Source: Rhodobacteraceae bacterium UBA2553
Lineage (GTDB): Bacteria > Pseudomonadota > Alphaproteobacteria > Rhodobacterales > Rhodobacteraceae
NCBI GenBank assembly: GCA_002340515.1
Contig: DDMF01000158.1
Location: forward strand, 9,892 to 22,654
Length of the DNA stretch: 12,763 nucleotides
Direction of reading: 5' to 3'
This document shows positions 1 to 7,477 of the stretch, in pieces. The notes under the pieces are model-generated. The model had not been told where the DNA came from. It did no database searches and saw nothing but the letters and a program-made list of their open reading frames with translations. Both the position numbers and the translations under genes were made by a program. Numbering within the stretch: position 1 is the stretch's first letter; each line of letters starts with the position of its first letter.

Positions 1-518
1 GGGGCAATCACCGGAATGGTTTCCGCCTCGGCCAGCGATTGCAGCACCGAGACATCCACATCCGCAGGGGTGCCAACAAAGCCAAGATCGGGGTTGGTTT
101 GATCGCAAATCACCAGATTGGCGTCCTTGCCCGACAGGCCCACAGCCTTGCCGCCCTCGGCGTTGATCGCCTGTACAATGCGGTTGTTCACGCTGCCCGA
201 CAGGACCATTTCAACCACTTCGACGGTGGCCGCATCGGTCACCCGCTTGCCGTTCACAAACTCGCTTTTGATCTGAAGCTTATCCAGCATCGCGTTGATC
301 ATCGGCCCGCCGCCATGTACCACAACCGGGTTCACCCCCACATGGCGCATCAAGACAATATCGCGCGCAAAGCTCGCCATTTCCTCATCGCTGCCCATGG
401 CGTTGCCGCCGAATTTAATGACCACGGTTGCGCCCGCGTAGCGTTGCAAATACGGCAAAGCTTGCGACAAAGTTCTGGCGGTGGCGATCCAATCACGGTT
501 CATGTTTTGCGTCTTCAT
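1..518 (-). CDS. argB: Acetylglutamate kinase, N-terminal part (partial, runs off left edge)
   Basis: ArgB phosphorylates N-acetyl-L-glutamate with ATP in the second step of arginine biosynthesis, in the cytoplasm. About 172 N-terminal residues are visible, out of a usual 285-300; the C-terminal part lies beyond base 1. The amino-acid kinase hallmarks are present: KFGGNAM at residues 35-41 (phosphate-binding lysine and glycines), VVVHGGGPMI at 65-74 (substrate loop) and LSGKDANL at 128-135. I start it at the ATG at 518, which has GAGG about 8 nt upstream; an in-frame ATG at 503 is a weaker alternative. It is divergent from the dehydrogenase at 639, with about 120 bp between them. In related bacteria argB often follows yihA directly; here the dehydrogenase and a repeat region lie between. 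The identification is firm. Confidence 0.95.
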   Translation of the reverse strand, partial: MKTQNMNRDWIATARTLSQALPYLQRYAGATVVIKFGGNAMGSDEEMASFARDIVLMRHVGVNPVVVHGGGPMINAMLDKLQIKSEFVNGKRVTDAATVEVVEMVLSGSVNNRIVQAINAEGGKAVGLSGKDANLVICDQTNPDLGFVGTPADVDVSVLQSLAEAETIPVIA

Positions 519-638
519 GGCTGATCCTCATTCCCCACCTGTGTTAGTGCCTGCATCGCGTCCTGCCAAGGGGCATTGCGCCCAAACTTTGCGGTGGTAG
601 GGTGGGCAAAATCGCACAGTGCGACATGAGAGGCCCCC

Positions 639-1373
639 ATGGCAGATGACCGCAAAACACTACTTTTGACCGGAGCGAGCCGTGGCATTGGCCACGCCAC
701 TGTGCGCAAATTCAACGCCGAAGGCTGGCGGGTGATCACCTGTTCGCGCCAACCCTTCCCCCAAGAATGCCCCTGGGGCGGCGGTCAGGAAAACCATGTT
801 GTGCTGGATCTGTCCGATCCCGCCGACACCATCAACGCCGTTGGACTAATTCAGGAAAAACTGGACGGGCGGTTGGATGCGCTGGTTAACAACGCCGGCA
901 TTTCCCCCAAAGGGCCAGATGGATCGCGGCTCAACACCCTGAACACCGGTCTGATGGATTGGGGCAAAGTCTTTCATGTGAATTTCTTTGCGTCAGTCGT
1001 TTTGGCCCGCGGGTTGAAGGATGAATTGGCCGCGGCCAAGGGGGCTGTGGTCAATGTGACCTCCATCGCCGGGTCGCGCGTGCACCCCTTCGCAGGCGCC
1101 GCTTACGCAACCTCTAAAGCCGCGCTCGCCGCATTAACCCGCGAAATGGCGCATGACTTTGGTCCCATGGGCGTGCGCGTCAATGCGATTGCGCCGGGCG
1201 AAGTGGAAACCGCAATTCTGTCCCCTGGCACCGATAAGATTGTCGAGAAATTGCCAATGCAACGGCTGGGTCAACCCGAAGAGGTTGCCTCGGCGATCTA
1301 CTTCCTCTGCTCCGATCAATCCTCGTATATCTCGGGCACCGAGATCGAGGTGAACGGCGCGCAGCACGTCTGA
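639..1373 (+). CDS. SDR family oxidoreductase (classical short-chain dehydrogenase)
   Basis: This is a 244-residue protein of the usual length for classical short-chain dehydrogenases/reductases, which move hydride between NAD(P)H and an alcohol or carbonyl substrate. The Rossmann cofactor motif TGASRGIG is at residues 11-18, the structural NNAG at 84-87, and the catalytic set is probably Ser142, Tyr156 and Lys160 (the YxxxK motif). PGEVET at 186-191 is the usual post-active-site loop, and the C-terminal ISGTEIEVNG is typical of FabG-like enzymes. The start ATG is preceded by GAGAGG at 628-633. No neighbour reveals the substrate. The gene stands alone on the plus strand between minus-strand argB and yihA, and its transcript runs into a strong stem-loop at 1390-1427. 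The family is certain; the substrate is unknown. Confidence 0.93.
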   Translation: MADDRKTLLLTGASRGIGHATVRKFNAEGWRVITCSRQPFPQECPWGGGQENHVVLDLSDPADTINAVGLIQEKLDGRLDALVNNAGISPKGPDGSRLNTLNTGLMDWGKVFHVNFFASVVLARGLKDELAAAKGAVVNVTSIAGSRVHPFAGAAYATSKAALAALTREMAHDFGPMGVRVNAIAPGEVETAILSPGTDKIVEKLPMQRLGQPEEVASAIYFLCSDQSSYISGTEIEVNGAQHV

Positions 1374-1379
1374 TTTGGG

Positions 1380-1507
1380 GTTTAAACAGTTTAAAGTTTT
1401 GCCAATGGGCGCTGGCAAGACTTTAAAGTTTTGGATTTTGGACCTTTAAAGAGTTTACAGTTTCGGGTTTGGAAACTTTAAACTGTTTACAGTTTTGGAT
1501 GTCGCAC
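1380..1507. repeat. Four degenerate tandem units with a 32-bp period
   Basis: AT-rich intergenic DNA between the 3' ends of the dehydrogenase and yihA. A 12-mer of the form GTTTA(A/C)AGTTT(T/C), with C as the first base in the second copy, starts at 1389, 1421, 1453 and 1485, exactly 32 bp apart. Nine bases before the first, third and fourth copies sits a related (G/C)TTTAAA word at 1380, 1444 and 1476. An inverted copy lies at 1472-1483. The outer sequence forms a perfect 17-bp inverted repeat, 1383-1399 against 1473-1489. The period is close to three helical turns. Function unknown; it could be a protein-binding array, a bidirectional terminator, or decayed simple-sequence DNA. Confidence 0.85.
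1390..1432 (+). terminator. Stem-loop at the 3' end of the dehydrogenase gene, probable terminator
   Basis: TTTAAAGTTTTGCCA at 1390-1404 pairs with TGGCAAGACTTTAAA at 1413-1427, giving 15 pairs with one G-U and an 8-nt loop. The short T-run GTTTT (1428-1432) follows. It begins 16 bp after the dehydrogenase stop codon. The stem is AT-rich for a rho-independent terminator. The symmetry could also serve transcripts arriving from yihA on the other strand. A second stem-loop, 1453-1464 with 1472-1483 (one mismatch, 7-nt loop), follows. Confidence 0.5.
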
Positions 1508-1532
1508 CAAGAGGTCTCAAAACGGGTTTGGA

Positions 1533-2186
1533 TCAATCCAAACCCGCGATAATCGCACGCAGCGTCTCGATCCCCAGACCCTTTTCAGATGAGGTCATCA
1601 CCAGCTCTGGGTATGCCGCCGGGTGTTTCGATAAGGCCGCGCGCACCTGCGCCAGCATCTTGTCCATGTCTTTGTCTTTGACCTTATCAACCTTGGTCAA
1701 CACCACCTGAAACGTCACGGCGGATCGGTCCAAAAGTGCCATAATCTCTTCATCCACGGCCTTCACACCATGGCGACTGTCCACCAACACAAAGGCGCGG
1801 CGCAGGCTGGCGCGGCCCGACAAATAGGCCTTCAAAAGACGCTGCCAGCGCTCCACAATCGGCACCGGCGCATTGGCAAAACCATAGCCCGGAAGGTCGA
1901 CCAAAAAGGGCCCGCCAGTGGTGGTGAAATAGTTGATCTCTTGTGTGCGGCCCGGCGTGTTTGAGGCGCGGGCTAGGCCTTTTCGCCCAGTTAGGGCGTT
2001 GATAAGGCTTGATTTTCCGACATTTGAGCGCCCCGCGAAACAGACCTCTAACCGGTCCGCATCGGGCATGCCGCTCATCGCAACCACACCTTTTAAAAAG
2101 TCGGTGGCACCGGCAAAAAGCTTGCGGCCTTTTTCGCGTGTGATGTCATCTGGCTCTTCGGCCATGGGGAAAGGCAATTGGCTCAT
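1533..2186 (-). CDS. yihA: Ribosome biogenesis GTP-binding protein YihA/YsxC (EngB)
   Basis: YihA (EngB, YsxC) is a TRAFAC-class GTPase needed for late assembly of the large ribosomal subunit, acting in the cytoplasm. The protein has 217 residues, the usual length. The G motifs are in order: G1 GRSNVGKSS at 52-60, G2 region TPGRTQ at 78-83, G3 DLPG at 97-100, G4 TKVD at 164-167 and G5-like TSSEKG at 198-203. Its ATG overlaps the stop codon of the upstream MOSC gene (ATGA, 4 bp), so it is the third cistron of the yidC-MOSC-yihA operon and is probably translationally coupled. The gene end faces the 32-bp repeat array. The identification is firm. Confidence 0.97.
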   Translation of the reverse strand: MSQLPFPMAEEPDDITREKGRKLFAGATDFLKGVVAMSGMPDADRLEVCFAGRSNVGKSSLINALTGRKGLARASNTPGRTQEINYFTTTGGPFLVDLPGYGFANAPVPIVERWQRLLKAYLSGRASLRRAFVLVDSRHGVKAVDEEIMALLDRSAVTFQVVLTKVDKVKDKDMDKMLAQVRAALSKHPAAYPELVMTSSEKGLGIETLRAIIAGLD

Positions 2187-2941
2187 GATAGCACCTTAAT
2201 TTCGTCGTCTACGGCAATTTCACCGGCTTTGGTGACCACCGCATGCACGCCCATTTCCTGTATGTCCCAGCCCGCGCGCAAGGCGCCCAAAGTGTCGGCA
2301 TCTCGCATCCCGGTGCGGGTGCTGGCCTCGGTCATGCGGCAGCGGGTGATTTCTTTGCGGATGAAAAACTCAGCCGATCCAATGCGGATTTCTTTGCCAA
2401 CCCAGCTGCGTTCTTCCCAAGCATTAAGCCCGCGCACCAGCAGATTGCCACGCCATCTTAGCGGCGAAAGTGGCCGCCCAACACGGTCAGAAATCGCGTC
2501 ATGGCTGGCCAGATTCATGATCGAAAGCGACACGGTTTCACTGTCCGTCAGGGCGTTTTTTGCTTTGAAAATACCAGTGGGTTGCGGGCGGCCACTTGGC
2601 GTAAGAGGTTGCACCCAATGGATAAATTTTTCCTGATCTGTGGGAAGGTCAGGATTGAATGTGATCCCCGGCATCTTTGGGTGTGTCAGTGTGATGGTGC
2701 CCGTGACCACATCCATACGCGCTTGCATGGCTTGCAGCAAAGGCACCCCAGCACCGCGTGAGAAGTTGCGGCAATGCTGCCAGCCCTCCACAGCCGTTTC
2801 GTCCAGTTTTGTCGCCGCATGGGTCACCGCCCATTGCCGGTCAAAGGGCAGGGCGCGGCCTGGTTCAAGCCTTGCCTGAACCAGCGCTTCGCGCCCATGC
2901 GCCTTAATCGGGTGGCGCCAAATCTGGGCGATTTGACCCAT
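2183..2941 (-). CDS. MOSC domain-containing protein
   Basis: This 252-residue protein has a beta-barrel N-terminal segment (MOSC_N-like, with the HPIKAHGREAL region at 10-20) followed by a MOSC domain. The conserved MOSC cysteine is probably Cys201, in ITRCRMTEAS, followed by the Asp/Leu-containing segment DADTLGAL. MOSC domains are found in molybdenum-cofactor sulfurases and in YiiM- and mARC-type proteins that carry or use Moco or sulfur; the activity of this subfamily is not established. I start it at the ATG at 2941, where it overlaps the yidC stop as TGATG. A TTG at 2944 is in frame but less likely. Its end overlaps the yihA start by 4 bp. In alphaproteobacteria this gene is commonly sandwiched between yidC and yihA, but why it sits there is unknown. 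Confidence 0.88.
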   Translation of the reverse strand: MGQIAQIWRHPIKAHGREALVQARLEPGRALPFDRQWAVTHAATKLDETAVEGWQHCRNFSRGAGVPLLQAMQARMDVVTGTITLTHPKMPGITFNPDLPTDQEKFIHWVQPLTPSGRPQPTGIFKAKNALTDSETVSLSIMNLASHDAISDRVGRPLSPLRWRGNLLVRGLNAWEERSWVGKEIRIGSAEFFIRKEITRCRMTEASTRTGMRDADTLGALRAGWDIQEMGVHAVVTKAGEIAVDDEIKVLS

Positions 2942-4749
2942 CAACTGGCGTCCTTGGTTTTACGCTTGAAGCTTTTCAATACGTTGCCAAGCACGTTTGG
3001 TTTGTGCCCGTGGCTACGCATGATTAGATATTGTTGCGTAAAGGTGATGGTGTTGTTGGCGATCCAGTACAGCACCAGACCCGAGGCAAACTGACCCAGC
3101 ATGAACATGAACACCCAAGGCATCCAGGCAAAAATCATGGCCTGTGTGGGGTCGGTGGGCGCTGGGTTCAGCTTTTGCTGCAGCCACATGGAAACACCTA
3201 GAATGATTGGCAAAATACCAAGCGATGCGATGGCCAGAATGCTTTCTGGTCCCGGTGTCGCAAATGGCAAAAGGCCAAACAGGTTCAGGATTGAACTGGG
3301 GTCGGGGGCGGACAAATCCTGGATCCAACCGACCCAAGGCGCGTGGCGCAGTTCCAGCGTGACGAAGATCACTTTATAGAGCGAAAAGAAGATCGGGATC
3401 TGCATCAGGATCGGCAAACACCCAGAGGCTGGGTTCACCTTTTCCCGCTTGTAAAGCTCCATCATTTCTTTTTGAACTTTGGCCCGGTCGTCGCCAGCCG
3501 CTTCCTTGATCTTCTCCATTTCAGGCTGAAGCTCTTTCATCTTCGCCATGGAAACATAGGATTTATAGGCCAGTGGGAAGAGCACAGCCTTGATCACCAG
3601 CGTCAGCCCAATAATCGCCCACCCCATATTACCGATGACGCCATTCAGCCAATGCAGCAAGGCGAAAATCGGCTTGGTGAGGAAGAAGAACCAACCCCAA
3701 TCAATCGAGTCGAGGAAGTGATAGATGCCGTCTTCGTTTTGGTAATTGCGGATGGTTTCCCATTCTTTGGCGCCGGCAAACAGGCGCGTTTCAACCGTGG
3801 CGGTGGTCCCCGGTGCAACGTCGACCACGGGCATGCGGACTTGCGTTTGGTAGATGTCGGATTGCTCGCCATAGCGCACGGCCGAGGTAAAGGGTTGGTC
3901 ACCAGCCGGGATCATTGTGGTCATCCAGTAATGATCCGTAAAGCCGATCCAGCCGTTCTCTTTCACGTCAACCACATCAGCACGAGCGCCTTCGCGGCTG
4001 TCGAATTCGAAATCTACGGCGTCGCCATAGTCCAACTCCTCCAGCTCATCTGTCTGGCGAATGATGCCTTCGTGCAGGATAAAGAAACCTTTGAGATTCT
4101 TTGGTTCACCATGACGGGCCAGCACCCCATAAGGGGCCACGCGTTGTGCCTCTGAACCGGTATTTTCGACCGATTGGCTGATGGTGAATATGAACTTGTC
4201 ATCAACGGCCACGCTGCGGCGGAAGGTCAAGTCCTTGCCATTGTCCCAGCGAAGGGTGACGGGCGTGGATGGCGTCAGCTTTTCGCCTTCCTCAATTTGC
4301 CAAACGGTTGACGGCCCTGGTACGTCTTCCACTGCGGTGCTGCCGCCCGGGGTCCAACCATAAAGAGCATAATAGGCGTCTGGCTGTCCCGCTGGTTTTA
4401 GCAGTTTCACAATTGGGCTCTGGTCCGACAATTCCGTGTGATATGCTTTCAAGCTAAGATCGTCAAAGCGCCCCCCAAGCAAGGAGATGGAGCCGGAGAG
4501 TTCTGGGGTGTCGATTGCAATGCGTGCAACGTCGGCCTGTGTGGAGACTTCGCCCGCCGCTGTAGTCATAGGTGCAGCGCTGGTGCTTGTCTCAAGCCCT
4601 GCGGACGGCACGATGTTTTCTGCCACAACTGCTGGCACGTCATCTTGTGTCGGTGCCGGGTCTGCCGGCGGAAACATGATCATCCATCCGGTGATTACGA
4701 GGAAACTTAATACTGTTGCCAGGATCAGGTTCTTATTCTGGTCGTCCAT
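2941..4749 (-). CDS. yidC: Membrane protein insertase YidC
   Basis: YidC inserts proteins into the inner membrane, alone or with the Sec translocon. The 602-residue product has an N-terminal membrane segment (about 8-26), a large periplasmic P1 domain (about 30-345), and the conserved five-helix insertase core from about 350. In the core, KAVLFPLAYKSYVSMAKM carries the groove basic residue as Lys387 rather than the Arg of E. coli; this is a conservative change. The cytoplasmic hairpin includes EKVNPASGCLPILMQIPIF. The C-terminus is basic (KSFKRKTK), as expected for ribosome contact. I start it at the ATG at 4749; a GTG at 4758 is in frame, and neither has a strong ribosome-binding site. Its stop overlaps the next ATG (TGATG). 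It heads the yidC-MOSC-yihA operon. Confidence 0.97.
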   Translation of the reverse strand: MDDQNKNLILATVLSFLVITGWMIMFPPADPAPTQDDVPAVVAENIVPSAGLETSTSAAPMTTAAGEVSTQADVARIAIDTPELSGSISLLGGRFDDLSLKAYHTELSDQSPIVKLLKPAGQPDAYYALYGWTPGGSTAVEDVPGPSTVWQIEEGEKLTPSTPVTLRWDNGKDLTFRRSVAVDDKFIFTISQSVENTGSEAQRVAPYGVLARHGEPKNLKGFFILHEGIIRQTDELEELDYGDAVDFEFDSREGARADVVDVKENGWIGFTDHYWMTTMIPAGDQPFTSAVRYGEQSDIYQTQVRMPVVDVAPGTTATVETRLFAGAKEWETIRNYQNEDGIYHFLDSIDWGWFFFLTKPIFALLHWLNGVIGNMGWAIIGLTLVIKAVLFPLAYKSYVSMAKMKELQPEMEKIKEAAGDDRAKVQKEMMELYKREKVNPASGCLPILMQIPIFFSLYKVIFVTLELRHAPWVGWIQDLSAPDPSSILNLFGLLPFATPGPESILAIASLGILPIILGVSMWLQQKLNPAPTDPTQAMIFAWMPWVFMFMLGQFASGLVLYWIANNTITFTQQYLIMRSHGHKPNVLGNVLKSFKRKTKDAS

Positions 4750-4843
4750 TTGGCCCACCGCTCTTGAAGAATTGGTCAGAGTGGTTCAAGCGGTCCAGAG
4801 GCAAAAGGTCAAGCAGTTTTCCCAGATTTTTAAGCTTCTTCAC

Positions 4844-6388
4844 TTACGCGCGCTTGGGGAAAACGGCTGATGCGGCGACTTTTTCTTCCAAGGTTTGCAG
4901 CCAGCTGACAGTCGCATCAAAGGGCATGGGCTTTGCGATCGAGTATCCTTGGACATGGGTGCAGCCTAATTGTGCGAGCATGGCATGCTCGCCATGGGTT
5001 TCGACACCTTCGGCGATCGCTTCCAGGCCTAAGCGCTCCGCCATCGTTAATATGGCTGCGATCATGCTTTGCTGATCACGGTCCGTGTCGACATGCGTGA
5101 CAAAGGAGCGGTCGATTTTGATGCGGCTTACATCAAATCGACGAATGCTTGAGATTGAAGCGTGACCTGTCCCAAAATCATCAAGATCCACGCCGCAACC
5201 CAAATGTGAGAAAGAGGCGATATTGCGAGATGTGATATCATCATCCGAGCGTGCCACAACCGTTTCAAGGATTTCAACGGTCAGCCGGTCAGGTTCAAGT
5301 TCGAACCGGTCCAATTCCCATTTTACTTTTTCAAACAGGCGAGGGTTGCGTAATTCGTCTGCGGAGAAATTCACCGAGATTGCAGGCACTTTCAAGCCAA
5401 GTTTATCCCAGTCTTTCAAGGCTGTTAGAGAGTGATATAGAATAACTTCACCAAGCCGTTCGGAAAGTCCTGCCTGTACAAGGGCAGGTAAAAAGGCGCC
5501 GGGTGCAATCAGGCCTTTTTCGGGGTGGTTCCAGCGCGCCAAGGCTTCGAACCCGGACAAGGCGCCTGTGTCTGTCGACAGCTGAGGTTGGAACCAGGGA
5601 ACAATTTGCCCGTCATTCAGCGCATTGAGAATTTCTTTTACGGTGTGTTCGGAAGCTGAAACACGGGGTTTCATTTCGTTGGAATAGGCGCGAATGGACC
5701 CTGGGCCGGAGAGCCGCGCCTCTTGCAGGGCGCTTTCTGCCGCGGCTAAAATGGCCTCGCCAGTTTTTTCTGAAATGCGAGAGGGAAGGGCAAAACCCAC
5801 TGACAGGGTGGAGTGAACCTGCACATTTTCGGTCACGAGGGGTGTGTCAAATGCCGCCTGAATGCGCGAGGAAAGTTGAATAAGAGCTTCGAGGTCAGCC
5901 CGTCGGGTTTTGTCGAGGCAAAGGCCGAACCGGGCGCCGCCAAGATAGGTGAGCATCTCGGTGGCTCGTAGGACGCTTTTTATTCGTTCCCCACATGTGA
6001 ACAGCATACGGTCAGCAATATCTTCGCCAAGATTGCGCCGGGCATTCGTAAAATCATCCACCTCCATCACCACGCAGGCTTTGGTAGGAGAGTCCTCGCG
6101 CAGGATTGAGCGGTCAATGGATTTGATAAGACGGTCCCGCAATGGGAGGTCTGTCACCGGATCGACGGGGCCGGAATTTGCCCGTGGTGCGGGTTGTGTC
6201 ATGATCCCCGCGAGCAACAAAATGCCGGGAAAAACAATGGCAAAGAACATCAAGAAACCTTCGCCACCGAACCAATAAATTCCCAAAGCCGCTGCTGGCA
6301 AAAACGCTGCAAGCTGTGGACCAACCAATGCTGTGCGGATGGTTTCTTTCATACGGTGCGAAATATGAGAAGTGCCGGTGGCAGCCAT
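4844..6388 (-). CDS. Membrane-anchored degenerate GGDEF / EAL domain protein, probable c-di-GMP phosphodiesterase
   Basis: This 514-residue signalling protein has two hydrophobic segments near the N-terminus (about 22-40 and 45-63), a GGDEF domain (about 75-235) and an EAL domain (about 248-500). The GGDEF signature reads GGARF at 150-154, so the catalytic acidic residues are lost and cyclase activity is not expected. The EAL domain keeps the residues needed for c-di-GMP hydrolysis: EAL at 281-283, Asn340, Glu372, DDFGTG at 403-408, Lys424, Glu460 and Gln480. The likely role is degradation of c-di-GMP, with the GGDEF-like domain perhaps sensing GTP; that last point is inference. A GAAGAAG ribosome-binding region precedes the ATG. 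A CtrA-like site lies 63 bp upstream. No sensor domain is evident outside the membrane segments. Confidence 0.92.
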   Translation of the reverse strand: MAATGTSHISHRMKETIRTALVGPQLAAFLPAAALGIYWFGGEGFLMFFAIVFPGILLLAGIMTQPAPRANSGPVDPVTDLPLRDRLIKSIDRSILREDSPTKACVVMEVDDFTNARRNLGEDIADRMLFTCGERIKSVLRATEMLTYLGGARFGLCLDKTRRADLEALIQLSSRIQAAFDTPLVTENVQVHSTLSVGFALPSRISEKTGEAILAAAESALQEARLSGPGSIRAYSNEMKPRVSASEHTVKEILNALNDGQIVPWFQPQLSTDTGALSGFEALARWNHPEKGLIAPGAFLPALVQAGLSERLGEVILYHSLTALKDWDKLGLKVPAISVNFSADELRNPRLFEKVKWELDRFELEPDRLTVEILETVVARSDDDITSRNIASFSHLGCGVDLDDFGTGHASISSIRRFDVSRIKIDRSFVTHVDTDRDQQSMIAAILTMAERLGLEAIAEGVETHGEHAMLAQLGCTHVQGYSIAKPMPFDATVSWLQTLEEKVAASAVFPKRA

Positions 6389-6451
6389 GCTTCTTCGTCC
6401 TCTTGATCCGAAGCAGGAGCGCCTCGTCTAAGGACAAATTAGGAACACGGA

Positions 6452-6467
6452 GTCAATCGAACGTTAA
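6452..6467 (-). promoter_or_regulatory. CtrA-like binding site upstream of the EAL gene
   Basis: On the minus strand the sequence reads TTAACGTTCGATTGAC. This matches the alphaproteobacterial CtrA motif TTAA-N7-TTAAC with one mismatch (G for A in the second half). It lies 63 bp upstream of the EAL gene start, in the 99-bp gap to ttcA. CtrA controls motility, gene-transfer-agent and c-di-GMP genes in Rhodobacterales, so the position makes sense, but a single short site can occur by chance. Confidence 0.35.
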
Positions 6468-6487
6468 TGCGCGCGGGAATTTTAAGT

Positions 6488-7333
6488 TTATTTTTCACTA
6501 TCTGCGGGTGATGGTCGCGAAAGCCCAACAAAATCGAACAATTGCGGATCCAAAAGATGGCTGGGACGGGTGTTCATCAGGGCGCGAAACATGATTTGCC
6601 GCCGCCCGGGGAAGTTTTTTTCCCACTGATCGATGATTCCCTTAACCTGTTGCCGCTGCAATCCGTCCTGTGATCCGCAGAGGTCGCAAGGGATAATAGG
6701 ATAGTTCATTTGGGTGGCAAATTTTTCGCAATCGGCTTCGGCCACATGTGCAAGCGGGCGATAAACAAACAAGTCCCCCTCTTCGTTTACCAGTTTTGGC
6801 GGCATGGTCGCCAGGCGGCCACCGTGAAAGAGGTTCATGAAAAACGTCTCTAGGATGTCGTCGCGGTGATGGCCCAACACAACCGCAGAACAGCCCTCTT
6901 CGCGGGCGATTCTATAAAGATTTCCACGTCGTAGGCGGGAGCAGAGTGAACAAAATGTGCGCCCTTGGGGGATCTTGTCCATGACAATGGAATAGGTGTC
7001 TTCATACTCGATGCGGTGCGGAACCTGCATACCTTCCAAGAACTTAGGCAGGACCGTCGCGGGAAAACCGGGCTGTCCCTGATCCAGATTGCAGGCCACC
7101 AATTCCACCGGCAAAATACCGCGCCATTTCAGCTCATAAAGGGCGGCCAACATGGTGTAACTGTCTTTGCCACCCGACAGGCAAACAAGCCATTTGGCCC
7201 CGCGTTCTACCATGCCATATTGGTCAATGGCTTCGCGCACATTGCGGATGATCCGCTTGCGCAGTTTCTTAAACTCGGTGGTCGAAGGGGCGCCAGCGAA
7301 AAGCGGGTGGATGTCATCAAGCGTGTCAGTCAT
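6488..7333 (-). CDS. ttcA: tRNA 2-thiocytidine(32) synthetase TtcA
   Basis: TtcA thiolates cytidine 32 in the anticodon loop of certain tRNAs. It uses ATP to activate the base and an iron-sulfur cluster for sulfur transfer. Counting from the ATG at 7333 the protein has 281 residues, within the family range. The PP-loop SGGKDS is at 53-58, GHHRDD at 154-159, and the two CxxC pairs typical of TtcA are Cys128/Cys131 (CSLCSRLRRG) and Cys216/Cys219 (CDLCG). An in-frame ATG at 7342 would add three residues (MRA); neither start has a clear ribosome-binding site. It is divergent from the pseudoazurin-like gene and shares with it an upstream region holding a perfect FNR box. It is followed, after a 99-bp gap, by the EAL gene. 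Confidence 0.96.
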   Translation of the reverse strand: MTDTLDDIHPLFAGAPSTTEFKKLRKRIIRNVREAIDQYGMVERGAKWLVCLSGGKDSYTMLAALYELKWRGILPVELVACNLDQGQPGFPATVLPKFLEGMQVPHRIEYEDTYSIVMDKIPQGRTFCSLCSRLRRGNLYRIAREEGCSAVVLGHHRDDILETFFMNLFHGGRLATMPPKLVNEEGDLFVYRPLAHVAEADCEKFATQMNYPIIPCDLCGSQDGLQRQQVKGIIDQWEKNFPGRRQIMFRALMNTRPSHLLDPQLFDFVGLSRPSPADSEK

Positions 7334-7382
7334 GGCCCGCATTTAGGCGGTTTCGCCCAGTCTGACAAGCACAAGGGGGGAA

Positions 7383-7396
7383 TTGATCATGATCAA
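7383..7396. promoter_or_regulatory. Perfect FNR/FnrL-type box between ttcA and the cupredoxin gene
   Basis: TTGATCATGATCAA is a perfect 14-bp palindrome and matches the FNR/FnrL/Dnr consensus TTGAT-N4-ATCAA with no mismatch. If it acts at -41.5, transcription of the cupredoxin gene would start near 7431, with a -10 region in the AT-rich stretch around 7413-7424. The same geometry towards ttcA gives a GC-rich -10 position, so the cupredoxin gene is the likelier target. Anaerobic or low-oxygen control fits a pseudoazurin. Confidence 0.75.
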
Positions 7397-7477
7397 GGCG
7401 GTGGCGAGCCCCTCTAATTACAGAGTGAATTTGTCAGGATTGCCACCTTACGTGCAATAGAAGGTTTGGAGAACACG

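Noticed and set aside
39..524. Plus-strand open frame of 161 codons over the argB region
   Set aside because: It is antisense to argB, whose kinase motifs are unmistakable, and its His-rich translation matches no family.
1380..1507. CRISPR array reading of the 32-bp-period repeat
   Set aside because: Only 12 bases per unit are conserved, the intervening 20 bases are partly related AT-rich sequence, and there are no cas genes.
3343..4155. Long plus-strand open frame of 270 codons inside yidC
   Set aside because: It lies antisense to the P1 domain and first core helices of YidC; the His/Phe-rich composition and lack of a ribosome-binding site mark it as a shadow.
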